Positions 9,136 to 17,372 of a DNA stretch of 64,000 nucleotides are shown one piece after another (positions within the stretch are counted from its first letter, which is position 1; every line of letters begins with the position of its first letter). The notes below the pieces were generated by a model. It saw nothing but the letters and a program-made list of their open reading frames with translations, was not told the origin of the DNA and searched no databases. A program made the translations under genes and the position numbers. This DNA comes from Pseudonocardia sp. T1-2H (lineage in GTDB: Bacteria > Actinomycetota > Actinomycetes > Mycobacteriales > Pseudonocardiaceae). The DNA is taken from positions 868,001 to 932,000 of the forward strand of contig NZ_JBBPCL010000001.1 in the NCBI RefSeq assembly GCF_038039215.1, in the 5' to 3' direction.

Positions 9136-9442
9136 GCGCGGGCGAGCAGCCCGATTCGGAAAGTCACCTCCGGGCCCTGCTGCGCAGCCGCACGGCGAGC
9201 GCAGCAACCAGGAGTACGACGCCACGACCCCGGTGAGCAGGCCGACGAGGCTCGTGGCCGGGGCCACGGCAGGCGCGGCGGTCTGCGTCCGCCCGGGGAC
9301 CGTGCGGTCGTGCCCACCGGCGGCGCCTCTGCGGTGATCGATCACCGAGGCTCGCGTCCTCCGCCCGCCGGGGCCAAGGGTGGGGGCAAGTCCGTCCTCC
9401 CGGGCCGGACGCCGCGGCCGGAGCCGCGTGCGACCGTGGGGC
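9136..9442. other. 307-bp gap without a convincing gene
   Basis: No frame here shows family-like sequence with a start and ribosome site. The minus strand contains a hydrophobic stretch (LVGLLTGVVASYSWLL) that runs across frames into a short basic tail. It could be the remnant of a membrane anchor but cannot be assigned. Confidence 0.4.
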
Positions 9443-9898
9443 ATGACGGCGGCCGCGCACGACGAGCGCCACGCTCTGCTGGAGGAGCTGGGCCTGTTGC
9501 AGACCCGTCGGCGCGAGCTGGAGGAGAGCCTCGTGGCCGACGACCACCCGCCGCACGACTTCGGGGAGCGGGGCGAGACCACCGAGCGCCGCGACGAGCT
9601 CGACTGGATCGACCGCCGCATCCGCGACGTCGTGCACTACCTCGCGGAGGCGGGGCGGCCCGACGAGGACACGTCCGAGCGGGTCGGGCTCTACAGCACG
9701 GTGACGCTCCGGTTTCCGGACGGCTCCTCCGAGTCCGTCCAGGTCACCCGCTTCCCCGACGAGGACGTGCCGGTCACCACGCCCGAGAGTCCCCTCGGGC
9801 GGGCGTTGCTCGGGGCGCAGCCGGGGGACGAGATCACGTGGACGGCGCCGGAGGGGCGGTTGCGGGCCCGCGTGGAACGCGTCGACCGGCCTGCCTAG
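9443..9898 (+). CDS. GreA/GreB-family transcription factor-like protein
   Basis: 151 residues. The N-terminal half is a charged alpha-helical hairpin (ALLEELGLLQTRRRELEESL). The C-terminal half is the FKBP-like domain of Gre factors, best seen in TTPESPLGRALLGAQPGDEI. This is the size and order of actinobacterial Gre-like RNA polymerase secondary-channel proteins such as Rv3788. Whether the coiled-coil tip has the acidic pair needed for RNA cleavage is doubtful, since the loop region reads FGERGETTERRDELDW. ATG 9443 is chosen because the coiled coil starts right after it. It precedes the fusion gene at 10124 by 225 bp. Confidence 0.75.
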   Translation: MTAAAHDERHALLEELGLLQTRRRELEESLVADDHPPHDFGERGETTERRDELDWIDRRIRDVVHYLAEAGRPDEDTSERVGLYSTVTLRFPDGSSESVQVTRFPDEDVPVTTPESPLGRALLGAQPGDEITWTAPEGRLRARVERVDRPA

Positions 9899-10123
9899 GG
9901 CCCGTCGCCCGCTCGAGCGGCCGACGGTTTCCGTGCCCCGGGCACCTGCTCCGCGAGGGCGACCGGGCGGAGGGATCTGGCACCGGGGGGCCGACGATCG
10001 CCCGTCCTCGTTCGGGCACAGTCGCGGGTGCCGCCGAGACAGGGCGGACGAGCCGGGAGGGAGGTCCGGGCCCGGCGGACCGCGATCGCGTCCCGGACGT
10101 CCGGACAAGCTGCAGGAGGAGCG

Positions 10124-12133
10124 ATGTCGGATCGAGTCTTCCGTGACCGCCAGGACGCCGGACGTACCCTGGCCGGCCTCCTCGACCACTACCGGGGCCG
10201 GCCCGACCTCGTGGTCCTGGGGTTGCCGCGGGGCGGCGTACCGGTGGCCTACGAGGTCGCCCGCGCGCTGGAGGCCCCGCTGGACGTCTTCGTGGTCCGC
10301 AAGCTCGGCGTGCCCGGCCGCGAGGAGCTGGCCATGGGCGCGATCGCCGGCGGCGGCGTGGTCGTGCTCAACGAGGACGTGGTGCGCGGGCTGGGCATCA
10401 CCCCGGACGTCATCCAGCGGGTGGCCGAGCAGGAGGGCCGCGAGCTGCTGCGCCGGGAGCAGGCCTACCGGGACGGGCGGCCGATGCCGGACCTGACGGG
10501 CAAGACCGTCATCCTCGTCGACGACGGCCTCGCGACGGGTTCGAGCATGCACGCGGCGATCACCGCCCTGCGCGAGCACGAGCCGGCAGCGATCGTCGTG
10601 GCGGTACCGGCCGCGCCGAAGTCGACCTGCGAGGAGCTCCGGACGATGGTCGACGAGGTCGTCTGCGCGACGACGCCGTCGCCGTTCCTCGCGGTCGGCG
10701 CCTCGTACTGGGACTTCGGCCAGACCACCGACGAGGAGGTCCGTGACCTGCTGCGAGCCGCGGCGACCTCGATCCCGGCGCCCACCGAGGAACGGCCGCT
10801 GAGCGACCCCGACGTGATCCGCTCCGCCGCGATCGCGACCGAGGAGGGTGTGCCGTCGTACGACGCGCTGTTCGACCTGGTCGGCGACGCGGAGTTCGTG
10901 CTGATCGGGGAGGCGTCGCACGGGACCGCCGACTTCTACGCCGCGCGCGCGGCCATGACCCGCCGGCTCATCGAGAAGAAGGGGTTCTGCGCCGTCGCGG
11001 CGGAGGCCGACTGGCCCGACGCCTACCGGGTGAACCGGTACGTCCGCGGCCACGGTGACGACGCCGACGCCGAGGAGGCGCTGCGCGGCTTCCAGCGTTT
11101 TCCCACCTGGATGTGGCGCAACGCCGCCGTCCTCGAGTTCGTCGGCTGGCTGCGGGAGCGCAACGACCGGGTCGGCGACGAGCGGCGCAGGGCCGGCTTC
11201 TACGGGATCGACCTCTACAGCCTCCACAGCTCCATCGACGAGGTCATCACCTACCTCGACCGCGTCGATCCGGCCGCGGGCCTGCGGGCCCGCGAGCGCT
11301 ACTCCTGCTTCGACCACCACGGCGCGGACGACGGCCAGACCTACGGCCTCGCCGCCGCCATGGGCGCCGGTGAGACATGCGAGCAGGAGGTCGTCGAGCA
11401 GCTGACCGAAATGCAGCGGAAGGCTCCTGAGTACGCCCGGCGCGACGGGTTGCTGGCCGAGGACGAGGCCTTCTACGCCGAACAGAACGCCCTGGTCGTC
11501 CGCAACGCCGCGGAGTACTACCGGTCGATGTTCAACGGCCGCGCCCTGTCGTGGAACCTGCGGGACCGGCACATGGCCGACACCCTCGACGCCGTGCAGG
11601 CCCATCTGACCGGGCAGCTCGGCGAGCCGGCCAAGGTCGTCGTGTGGGAGCACAACTCCCACCTCGGCGACGCCCGCGCGACCGAGATGGGGGCCCGGGG
11701 CGAGCTGAACGTGGGGCAGCTCGTCCGCGAACGCCACCCCGACCGCTGCCGCAACCTCGGCTTCACCACCTACACCGGAACCGTCACGGCCGCCGACGAC
11801 TGGGGCGGGGAGGCGAAGCGCAAGTGGGTCCGACCGGCCTTGTCCGGCAGCGTCGAAGAGCTGTTCCACAAGGTCGGCCAGAAGGAGTTCATGGTCCCCT
11901 TCGTCACGGGCGGGCGAGTGGCCGAGCGGCTTCGCGCGGCCCACCTGGAGCGCGCGATCGGCGTCATCTACCGGCCGGACACGGAACGGCAGAGCCACTA
12001 CTTCCGGGCCCGGGTGGCGGACCAGTTCGACGCCGTGATCCACATCGACGACACGCGGGCCCTCGAACCCCTCGAGCGGACAGGGCTCTGGGAGACGGGC
12101 GAGGTCCCGGAGACCTACCCGTCCGGGGTCTGA
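10124..12133 (+). CDS. Phosphoribosyltransferase / erythromycin-esterase-like fusion protein
   Basis: 669 residues in two domains. Residues 1-215 form a type I phosphoribosyltransferase, with [15 protein letters not shown] near the N-terminus and the PRPP loop [13 protein letters not shown] at 129-141. Residues from about 230 to the end form an erythromycin-esterase-like domain, with [13 protein letters not shown] at 260-272, [17 protein letters not shown], and [16 protein letters not shown]. The order and length match Mycobacterium tuberculosis Rv2030c, a dormancy-regulon protein. True macrolide-lactone hydrolysis is not established for this branch. The ATG follows AGGAGGA. It is followed by an alpha/beta hydrolase, a domain that mycobacteria also combine with this phosphoribosyltransferase (Rv0571c). 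Confidence 0.9.
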   Translation: MSDRVFRDRQDAGRTLAGLLDHYRGRPDLVVLGLPRGGVPVAYEVARALEAPLDVFVVRKLGVPGREELAMGAIAGGGVVVLNEDVVRGLGITPDVIQRVAEQEGRELLRREQAYRDGRPMPDLTGKTVILVDDGLATGSSMHAAITALREHEPAAIVVAVPAAPKSTCEELRTMVDEVVCATTPSPFLAVGASYWDFGQTTDEEVRDLLRAAATSIPAPTEERPLSDPDVIRSAAIATEEGVPSYDALFDLVGDAEFVLIGEASHGTADFYAARAAMTRRLIEKKGFCAVAAEADWPDAYRVNRYVRGHGDDADAEEALRGFQRFPTWMWRNAAVLEFVGWLRERNDRVGDERRRAGFYGIDLYSLHSSIDEVITYLDRVDPAAGLRARERYSCFDHHGADDGQTYGLAAAMGAGETCEQEVVEQLTEMQRKAPEYARRDGLLAEDEAFYAEQNALVVRNAAEYYRSMFNGRALSWNLRDRHMADTLDAVQAHLTGQLGEPAKVVVWEHNSHLGDARATEMGARGELNVGQLVRERHPDRCRNLGFTTYTGTVTAADDWGGEAKRKWVRPALSGSVEELFHKVGQKEFMVPFVTGGRVAERLRAAHLERAIGVIYRPDTERQSHYFRARVADQFDAVIHIDDTRALEPLERTGLWETGEVPETYPSGV

Positions 12134-12155
12134 CCGATCCGGCGGCGGCGACGAC

Positions 12156-12845
12156 GTGAACGCCCCGGACGCCCTCCACCGGAGTCTGCAGATCCCCGCC
12201 GCCGGCGTGGTGGTGGAGGCCGACCTCGGGGTGCCACGGGAGTCCCCGCGCGGCGCAGTGCTGTTCGCCCACGGCAGCGGTAGCGGCCGGCACAGCTCAC
12301 GGAACCGGTACGTCGCCGACGAGCTCAACCGCGCAGGCCTGATCACCGTGCTGGCCGACCTGCTCACACGCGACGAGGAGCGGGTCGACCTCCGCACCGC
12401 GGCGTTGCGGTTCGACATCGACCTGCTCGGCGGGCGGGTCACGGCGCTGACCGACTGGGCGGCCCACAGCGACCCCACCACCGGTCTGGGGGTGGGCCTG
12501 TTCGGGGCGAGCACCGGCGCCGCGGCCGCGCTCATCGCCGCCGCGAACCGGCCGGACGTCGTGCAGGCGGTGGTCTCCCGCGGCGGCCGACCCGACCTCG
12601 CCGACGCGCACCTTCCCCGGGTGCATCAGCCCACGTTGCTGATCGTCGGCGAACGCGACCCCGTCGTCGTCGAGCTCAACCGGAAGGCCATGCAGCAGCT
12701 GGGCGGGGAGACCCGGCTGACGATCGTTCCGGACGCGACGCACCTGTTCGAGGAGCGCGGGGCGCTGGAGCAGGTGGCGGCCCTGGCGCGGGACTGGTTC
12801 CTCGGCCACCTCCGACCGGTCTCACACGAGACGGAGGAAACATGA
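12156..12845 (+). CDS. Dienelactone-hydrolase-like alpha/beta hydrolase
   Basis: 229 residues. The nucleophile elbow is GLFGASTGAAAAL (G-x-S-x-G). The oxyanion region is GAVLFAHGSGSGRHSSRN. The acid and His segments are LLIVGERDPVVVEL and VPDATHLFEERGALE. The GTG start is 22 bp after the fusion gene, and the stop overlaps the next start in ATGA, so the three genes are one operon. Close relatives sit next to, or are fused to, the phosphoribosyltransferase domain in actinobacteria. Substrate unknown. Confidence 0.85.
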   Translation: MNAPDALHRSLQIPAAGVVVEADLGVPRESPRGAVLFAHGSGSGRHSSRNRYVADELNRAGLITVLADLLTRDEERVDLRTAALRFDIDLLGGRVTALTDWAAHSDPTTGLGVGLFGASTGAAAALIAAANRPDVVQAVVSRGGRPDLADAHLPRVHQPTLLIVGERDPVVVELNRKAMQQLGGETRLTIVPDATHLFEERGALEQVAALARDWFLGHLRPVSHETEET

Positions 12846-13201
12846 CGGTGAAACGGAACGAGAGGGCGTTCGACCAGGCGCGCGAGCTGATCATGGCGGG
12901 CGAGTACGTCGGCGACGACCGGGACGCGTGGAGCGAGCACCGGCCGTCGGCGCAGCAGGAGAACGACTTCATCGACCGGCACGGCATCGGCGAGTACGCC
13001 AAGTGGCACCTCGGGATCGACGACGACGAGGATCCGGAGCGGAAGGGCCGCTACAAGTTCCCGTACGGCGACTTCGAGAAGGTCCACCGCTGCGGCCTGC
13101 TGGCCGCCGAGTCCCGCGCGGGGCAGCGCAAGTACTACGACATCGAGCTCGCGGTCGCCCATCTGCACGGCATGGTGGAGGCGCTGCGGCGGAGAGGGTA
13201 G
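12842..13201 (+). CDS. Conserved-looking 119-residue protein of unknown function
   Basis: 119 residues, soluble and strongly charged. It has no signal peptide or membrane segment. Visible features are an acidic patch (LGIDDDEDPERKGRYKFPYG), an aromatic motif GEYAKWHLGI and a C-terminal helix IELAVAHLHGMVEALRRRG. I do not recognise the family. Translation is coupled to the hydrolase by an ATGA overlap, so it probably works with the phosphoribosyltransferase/esterase module. The ATG start has a GGAGG-like site inside the hydrolase end (GACGGAGGAAAC). Confidence 0.75.
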   Translation: MTVKRNERAFDQARELIMAGEYVGDDRDAWSEHRPSAQQENDFIDRHGIGEYAKWHLGIDDDEDPERKGRYKFPYGDFEKVHRCGLLAAESRAGQRKYYDIELAVAHLHGMVEALRRRG

Positions 13202-13270
13202 GCGGGCACGCGGCAGTTCGAGGACAGGCGCACGAGCTCGTCGACACCCGGTCGGGCACCCGGACCCGAC

Positions 13271-13588
13271 GTGACCCACGATCCTGGTGCCGCTTCGATC
13301 CTAGAATCGTTTCTAGTTCGCAGTGTGAGCTCCGAGCAGACGACCGGGGTCGAGGACCCGCTGGAGATGGAGCGGCTCGCGGACGCCAACGTGGACAAGG
13401 CGCACACCCGGTTCACCGTCTCCGACGACCCCGCCGAGGTGGTCGACCGGATCGGCACCTACCTCGACCTCGGCTTCACGGACCTGGTGCTGCACGGTCC
13501 GGGTGGGGACCAGCACCGCTTCCTGGAGCAGTTCACCACCGACGTGCTGCCCGGCCTCCGCGACCGCGCGAAGGCGGGCCCGGCGTGA
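13271..13588 (+). pseudogene. C-terminal remnant of an F420-dependent FGD/LLM-class oxidoreductase
   Basis: Only about the last 85 residues of an F420-dependent glucose-6-phosphate-dehydrogenase-like protein remain, beginning at EQTTGVEDPLEMERLADA (near 13334). They include FTVSDDPAEVVDRIGTYLDL and FTDLVLHGPGGDQHRFLEQF. Family members have about 330 residues, so three quarters of the gene, including the F420-binding barrel core, is gone. The reading frame upstream of 13334 is unrelated sequence containing a 16-bp palindromic element. It is followed immediately by a deleted aldehyde dehydrogenase, so this is a degraded locus. Confidence 0.8.
13301..13316. promoter_or_regulatory. CTAGAA-N4-TTCTAG inverted repeat
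   Basis: CTAGAATCGTTTCTAG has 6-bp arms that are perfect inverted complements around TCGT, in otherwise GC-rich DNA. It resembles a dimeric repressor operator. It now lies within the reading frame of the FGD remnant and may be a relic of the promoter of the lost gene, or serve the aldehyde dehydrogenase and acyl-CoA dehydrogenase downstream. Confidence 0.45.
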
Positions 13589-13631
13589 CGGTCTCGGCCC
13601 CCGAGCAGCCGGCACCGGCACCCCGACCGCG

Positions 13632-14290
13632 GTGAGGCTCCGACACCTCGTCGCCGGCACCTGGACTGACGGCGGCGGCGAGGAACTCGTCGACCCGGAC
13701 CGCCGCCGTCCTCGACGCCAACGCCCCCGCCTGGGGCGAGGAGCTCGCCCGCGAGGAGGGGAAGACCCTCGCCGAAGGGGTCGGCGAGGTGCGGCGCGCG
13801 GCGGAGATCTTCCGGTTCTTCGCCACCGAGGGCCTCCGCCCGGTCGGCGAGATCTACGCGTCGCCGCGGCCGGGGGAGCAGATCCAGCTCGTCCACCGAC
13901 CGGTCGGCCCGGTCGCCGTGATCACCCCCTTCAACTTCCCGATCGCCATCCCGGCCTGGAAGATCGCGCCGGCGCTCGCGTCCGGCAACACCGTCGTGTG
14001 GAAGTCGGCCAGCTCGGTGCCCCTGCTCGCGATGCGCCTCGCCGAGGCGCTCGTCGAGGCGGGCCTGCCGGATGGGGTGCTCTCGCTCGTGGTCGGCGAG
14101 GGCGCGATCGGAGGCCGGCTCGTCGAGCACCCACATCAACTCCGAGACCGCCGGCGCGGACCCGCACGTCCCGTTCGGCGGCAGCAAGGAGAGCGGTTTC
14201 GGCCCGAAGGAGCAGGGCCGGGCCGCTCGGGAGTTCTTCACCACGACCACCACGGTCTGCCTGAAGGCCTCCCGCCCCCTCGAGCGGTGA
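13632..14290 (+). pseudogene. Aldehyde dehydrogenase with two internal deletions
   Basis: Three separated pieces of an NAD(P)-aldehyde dehydrogenase are in three frames. An N-terminal scrap, RLRHLVAGTWTDGGGEELVD, starts at GTG 13632. A central part contains VGPVAVITPFNFPIAIPAWK and PALASGNTVVWKSAS. The C-terminal part is HINSETAGADPHVPFGGSKE, followed by KEQGRAAREFFTTTTT. Between GEGAIGGRLVEHP and HINSET about 250 residues, including the catalytic Cys and Glu, are missing. Roughly 50 more are lost near the N-terminus. It cannot be active. The stop at 14290 is 50 bp before an intact acyl-CoA dehydrogenase. Confidence 0.88.
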
Positions 14291-14340
14291 CGGTCCCCGC
14301 TCCGCAATCGACACGCAGACATCGTTGGAGAGAACGTCCC

Positions 14341-15513
14341 ATGGCATCCGTGATGAAAGACCCGCTGGACCTGCTCGACGTGTCCTCGCTGCTCAGCGAG
14401 GAGGAGCTCGACATCCAGCGGACCGTCCGCGACTTCCTCGACGACCGGGTGCGCCCGCACATCGGTGAGTGGTTCGAGGACGGCCGGTTCCCCCGGGAGC
14501 TCGTCACCGAGCTCGGCAAGCTGGGCCTGCTCGGCATGCACCTGGAGGGGTACGGCTGCGCCGGCACGAACGCCGTCAGCTACGGCCTCGCGTGCCTGGA
14601 GCTGGAAGGGGTCGACTCCGGCCTGCGCAGCTTCGTCTCCGTCCAGGGCTCGTTGTCGATGTACTCGATCTGGCGGTGGGGTTCGGAGGAGCAGAAGCAG
14701 GAGTGGCTCCCGCGGCTCGCGGCCGGCGAGGCGATCGGCTGCTTCGGCCTGACAGAGCCGGACTTCGGCTCGAACCCGTCCGGCATGCGCACCCGCGCCG
14801 TGCGCGACGGCGAGGACTGGATCCTGAACGGCTCGAAGATGTGGATCACCAACGGCGGCCTCGCGGACGTGGCCACGGTGTGGGCGCAGACCGAGGACGG
14901 CATCCGCGGGTTCCTGGTGCCGCGCGGCACCCCGGGCTTCACCACGAGCGACATCAAGCACAAGCTGTCCCTGCGGGCGTCGGTGACCTCCGAGCTGGCG
15001 TTCGACAACGTCCGGCTGCCGGCCTCGGCCCAGCTGCCCGAGGCCCGTGGCCTGGGCGGCCCGCTGGCCTGCCTGAACGAGGCCCGCTTCGGGATCCTGT
15101 TCGGCGCGGTGGGCGCGGCCCGGGACAGCCTGCAGGCCGCGCTGGACTACGCGGATGCCCGGATCCAGTTCGACAAGCCGATCAGCGCCTTCCAGCTCAC
15201 GCAGAAGAAGCTGGCCGACATGGCGGTGTCGCTGAACTCCTCGATGCTGTTGGCGTTGCACCTCGGGCGGCTCAAGGACGACCACCGGCTCCGGCCCGAG
15301 CAGGTCTCGGTCGGCAAGCTCAACAACGTCCGGGAGGCGATCGCGATCGCCCGGGAGTGCCGGACGATCCTGGGCGGTAGCGGCATCTCGCTGGAGTACT
15401 CGCCGCTGCGGCACGCCAACAACCTCGAGTCCGTCCGCACCTACGAGGGCACGGACGAGGTGCACACCCTCGTGATCGGGCAGGCGCTGACCGGTCAGGC
15501 TGCGTACCGCTGA
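14341..15513 (+). CDS. Acyl-CoA dehydrogenase, glutaryl-CoA dehydrogenase-like
   Basis: 390 residues. The acyl-CoA dehydrogenase fold shows GCFGLTEPDFGSNPSGMRTR, GSKMWITNGGLADVATVW and the C-terminal base in VRTYEGTDEVHTLVIGQALT. The wording DFGSNP and GMRTRA is typical of the glutaryl-CoA dehydrogenase branch, which also decarboxylates. The ATG at 14341 follows TTGGAGAGAAC. The frame is open further upstream but that part is aldehyde dehydrogenase remnant, so the inner ATG is preferred. It ends at a strong hairpin facing the nitrile hydratase cluster. Confidence 0.9.
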   Translation: MASVMKDPLDLLDVSSLLSEEELDIQRTVRDFLDDRVRPHIGEWFEDGRFPRELVTELGKLGLLGMHLEGYGCAGTNAVSYGLACLELEGVDSGLRSFVSVQGSLSMYSIWRWGSEEQKQEWLPRLAAGEAIGCFGLTEPDFGSNPSGMRTRAVRDGEDWILNGSKMWITNGGLADVATVWAQTEDGIRGFLVPRGTPGFTTSDIKHKLSLRASVTSELAFDNVRLPASAQLPEARGLGGPLACLNEARFGILFGAVGAARDSLQAALDYADARIQFDKPISAFQLTQKKLADMAVSLNSSMLLALHLGRLKDDHRLRPEQVSVGKLNNVREAIAIARECRTILGGSGISLEYSPLRHANNLESVRTYEGTDEVHTLVIGQALTGQAAYR

Positions 15514-15587
15514 CCGGTAGGGGCGTCGGGCGGCCTCGACACGCCGTGCCTGCCGGCGCTCCGGTCCGTTCGGGTAGCGGACCGCGG

Positions 15588-15619
15588 CCGAGCCGGGCGT
15601 CCTCGGACGCCCGGCTCGG
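15588..15619. terminator. Perfect 15-bp hairpin between convergent genes
   Basis: The arms CCGAGCCGGGCGTCC and GGACGCCCGGCTCGG are perfectly complementary around TC. It lies between the converging acyl-CoA dehydrogenase and the nitrile hydratase operon, so it can stop transcription from both sides. Confidence 0.8.
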
Positions 15620-15636
15620 GCCTGTTCACGGCCGCG

Positions 15637-16059
15637 TCACCGCGACGAGCTCACCGCCGGGTCCACGGCGACGGGCTCGCGGTGCGCGTGGTGGTGGTTC
15701 GCGTTCCGGGGTGTCGACAGGACCGCGTGCGCGCGCTCGTCGAGCACGGGTCCCGACAGCGTGCCGTTGGCGGCGAGGACGGTCTCGAGCGCGGTGAGCC
15801 AGTGCTCGTAGTAGCTCCACGGCTCGGTCCCGTTCTCGGCCTCCCACCGGCGGATCGACTCGACCAGCGAGAGCTGGAACTCGCTCCACGCGTAGTTGCC
15901 CTCGTGGTAGGCGGCGACGGCCATCGCGAAGGCTCGCAGCTCCCACGGCTGTTCGAAGGAGCGCTCGTCCGGGCCCGCCCCCGGCAGGTTGCAGACGAGG
16001 TCCTCGACGCGTCGCCGGGCGTCGCCCAGCTCCGTCGCGTCCTCGCGTACGCCGCTCAT
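15637..16059 (-). CDS. Nitrile hydratase accessory (cobalt-maturation) protein
   Basis: 140 residues, resembling the N-terminal part of the beta subunit ([52 protein letters not shown]). This is the NhlE/NhhG or P14K type of protein that loads cobalt into the alpha subunit by subunit swapping. The start is set by the ATGA overlap with the alpha gene at 16056-16059. It ends with a His-rich stretch ([15 protein letters not shown]) that could bind metal. It is last in the amidase-beta-alpha-accessory operon. Confidence 0.88.
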   Translation of the reverse strand: MSGVREDATELGDARRRVEDLVCNLPGAGPDERSFEQPWELRAFAMAVAAYHEGNYAWSEFQLSLVESIRRWEAENGTEPWSYYEHWLTALETVLAANGTLSGPVLDERAHAVLSTPRNANHHHAHREPVAVDPAVSSSR

Positions 16060-16670
16060 GCGGAGGCCGGGGTGCCGACGGGGCCGACGCCGATCATCGA
16101 GTCCCGCGTCACGAGGGCGGCGAGCTCGAACGGGCCCAGGTCCTCGGTGCCGGCGGGTCGCTGGGGCAGCACCCAGTACCGCAGCTCGGCGCTCGAGTCC
16201 CACACCCGGATCTCCACCGAGTCCGGGACGGTGAACCCGAAGTCCTCGGCGAGCACCTTGCGCGGCTCGCGGACGATCCGGGCGCGGTAGGCCGGGGCCT
16301 TGTACCAGTTGGGCGGCAGGCCGAGCACCGGCCACGGGTAGCACGAGCAGAGCGTGCAGACGATCGTGTTGTGCACCGTGTCGGTGTTCTCGACGACGAT
16401 CATGTCCTCGCCCTGCAGGCCGCCGATGCCGAGCTCCGCGCAGGCCTCGGTGGCGTTCGCCAGCAGGCGCCCCTTAAACTCGGGGTCCGTCCACGCCCGC
16501 GCGACGACCTGCGCACCGAGCTGCGGGCCGACCTCGTTCTCGTAGATCTCGGCCAGCCGGTCGACGGCCTCCACCGTCATGATGCCCTTCTCGATCATCA
16601 GGGCCTCGAGGGCCTTGACCCGGGCGGCGATCTCCTCCTGCGTGCGCAGGGGGGTGTCCGTGGGGGCCAT
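16056..16670 (-). CDS. nthA: Nitrile hydratase alpha subunit, cobalt type
   Basis: 204 residues, the normal alpha length. The metal centre is [14 protein letters not shown], with C105, C108, S109 and C110 as ligands. Thr in CTLCSC, rather than Ser, marks the cobalt-type (non-corrin) enzyme. Two of the cysteines are expected to be oxidised in the mature enzyme. [19 protein letters not shown] supplies the conserved Arg contact region at the subunit interface. The ATG directly follows the beta stop without a gap, and the stop overlaps the accessory gene. The enzyme hydrates nitriles to amides, which the co-encoded amidase then hydrolyses. Confidence 0.96.
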   Translation of the reverse strand: MAPTDTPLRTQEEIAARVKALEALMIEKGIMTVEAVDRLAEIYENEVGPQLGAQVVARAWTDPEFKGRLLANATEACAELGIGGLQGEDMIVVENTDTVHNTIVCTLCSCYPWPVLGLPPNWYKAPAYRARIVREPRKVLAEDFGFTVPDSVEIRVWDSSAELRYWVLPQRPAGTEDLGPFELAALVTRDSMIGVGPVGTPASA

Positions 16671-17372
16671 TCAGGCTGCTCCTTCAGTGGCGGGGGCGGG
16701 GCTGATGTAGGGCTCCCAGACGTCGAAGTAGACGACGCCGTTGGGGTCGCCGACCTCCGGGCCCCAGAGCTCCTCGGCGGTGAACTTGACGGTGTAGACG
16801 TGCTCGGGCGCCTCCGGGCCGCCGTTGCCGGCGCTGTCCGGGTAGATGAAGGTCCCGTGGGTCGCGGTGACGACGCCGGTCCGGCCGCGGATGTAGCGGG
16901 CGCGGCGGGTGTGCCCCACCGGGCTGTCGTCGGCGACGACCACCCGGTCGCCCACCGCGAACGCGGCGACCTTGTCGGACTCCCGCGCCGCGGGGGCGCC
17001 GCCCTTCACCGCGCCGTCGACGAACGCGAGCAGGTCCGGGTCGGTCCGCTCGGGCAGTGGGGCGTCCGGGTTCTCCAGGTAGAACGCCGTCCGCTTCTCG
17101 AGCTCGTCGGGATCGATCGCACCCGCTTTCCCGGCGTAGTGCTCCGCGGCGTGCGCCCAGTGCTCGTAGTAGTTCGACAGGAGGTACTCGGCCGGGTCCA
17201 TCAGCTCGATGCCGTGCCGGAACATGTCGACGTTGAACAGGCCGGCGCGGAAGTTGGTGGCGAACAGGGCGAACGCGGCCTTCTCCCACTCGGCGTGGAA
17301 GACCGGCTCGTTCTCCTCGGTGCGGACGGGTCCCACCCCGTCGGTGCCCCCGAGGTCGAAGACTCCGTTCAT
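16671..17372 (-). CDS. nthB: Nitrile hydratase beta subunit
   Basis: 233 residues. The N-terminus MNGVFDLGGTDGVGPV is diagnostic for the beta subunit, followed by FHAEWEKAAFALFA. The C-terminal SH3-like barrel has FAVGDRVVVAD, HTRRARYIRGRTGVV and VYFDVWEPYIS. The ATG at 17372 overlaps the amidase stop (ATGA). The beta-before-alpha order is that of cobalt nitrile hydratases such as those of Rhodococcus rhodochrous J1. It forms the heterodimer with the alpha subunit encoded immediately downstream. Confidence 0.96.
   Translation of the reverse strand: MNGVFDLGGTDGVGPVRTEENEPVFHAEWEKAAFALFATNFRAGLFNVDMFRHGIELMDPAEYLLSNYYEHWAHAAEHYAGKAGAIDPDELEKRTAFYLENPDAPLPERTDPDLLAFVDGAVKGGAPAARESDKVAAFAVGDRVVVADDSPVGHTRRARYIRGRTGVVTATHGTFIYPDSAGNGGPEAPEHVYTVKFTAEELWGPEVGDPNGVVYFDVWEPYISPAPATEGAA

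Noticed and set aside
9899..10123. GGGCC-GACGAT-CGCCC inverted sequence upstream of the Rv2030c-like gene as a DosR box
   Set aside because: DosR boxes have a 4-nt spacing between GGGNC and GNCCC arms. Here the spacing is 6 and the flanks do not match, so it is probably chance in GC-rich DNA.
9164..12535. Very long minus-strand open frame opposite the phosphoribosyltransferase/esterase fusion
   Set aside because: It is the third-position-driven shadow of the plus-strand genes, with no domain, no ribosome site and biased composition. Long antisense frames are common at this GC content.
12928..13635. Alternative plus-strand frame spanning the 119-residue protein and the FGD remnant
   Set aside because: It has no family similarity and crosses a recognised gene and a recognised remnant in other frames.
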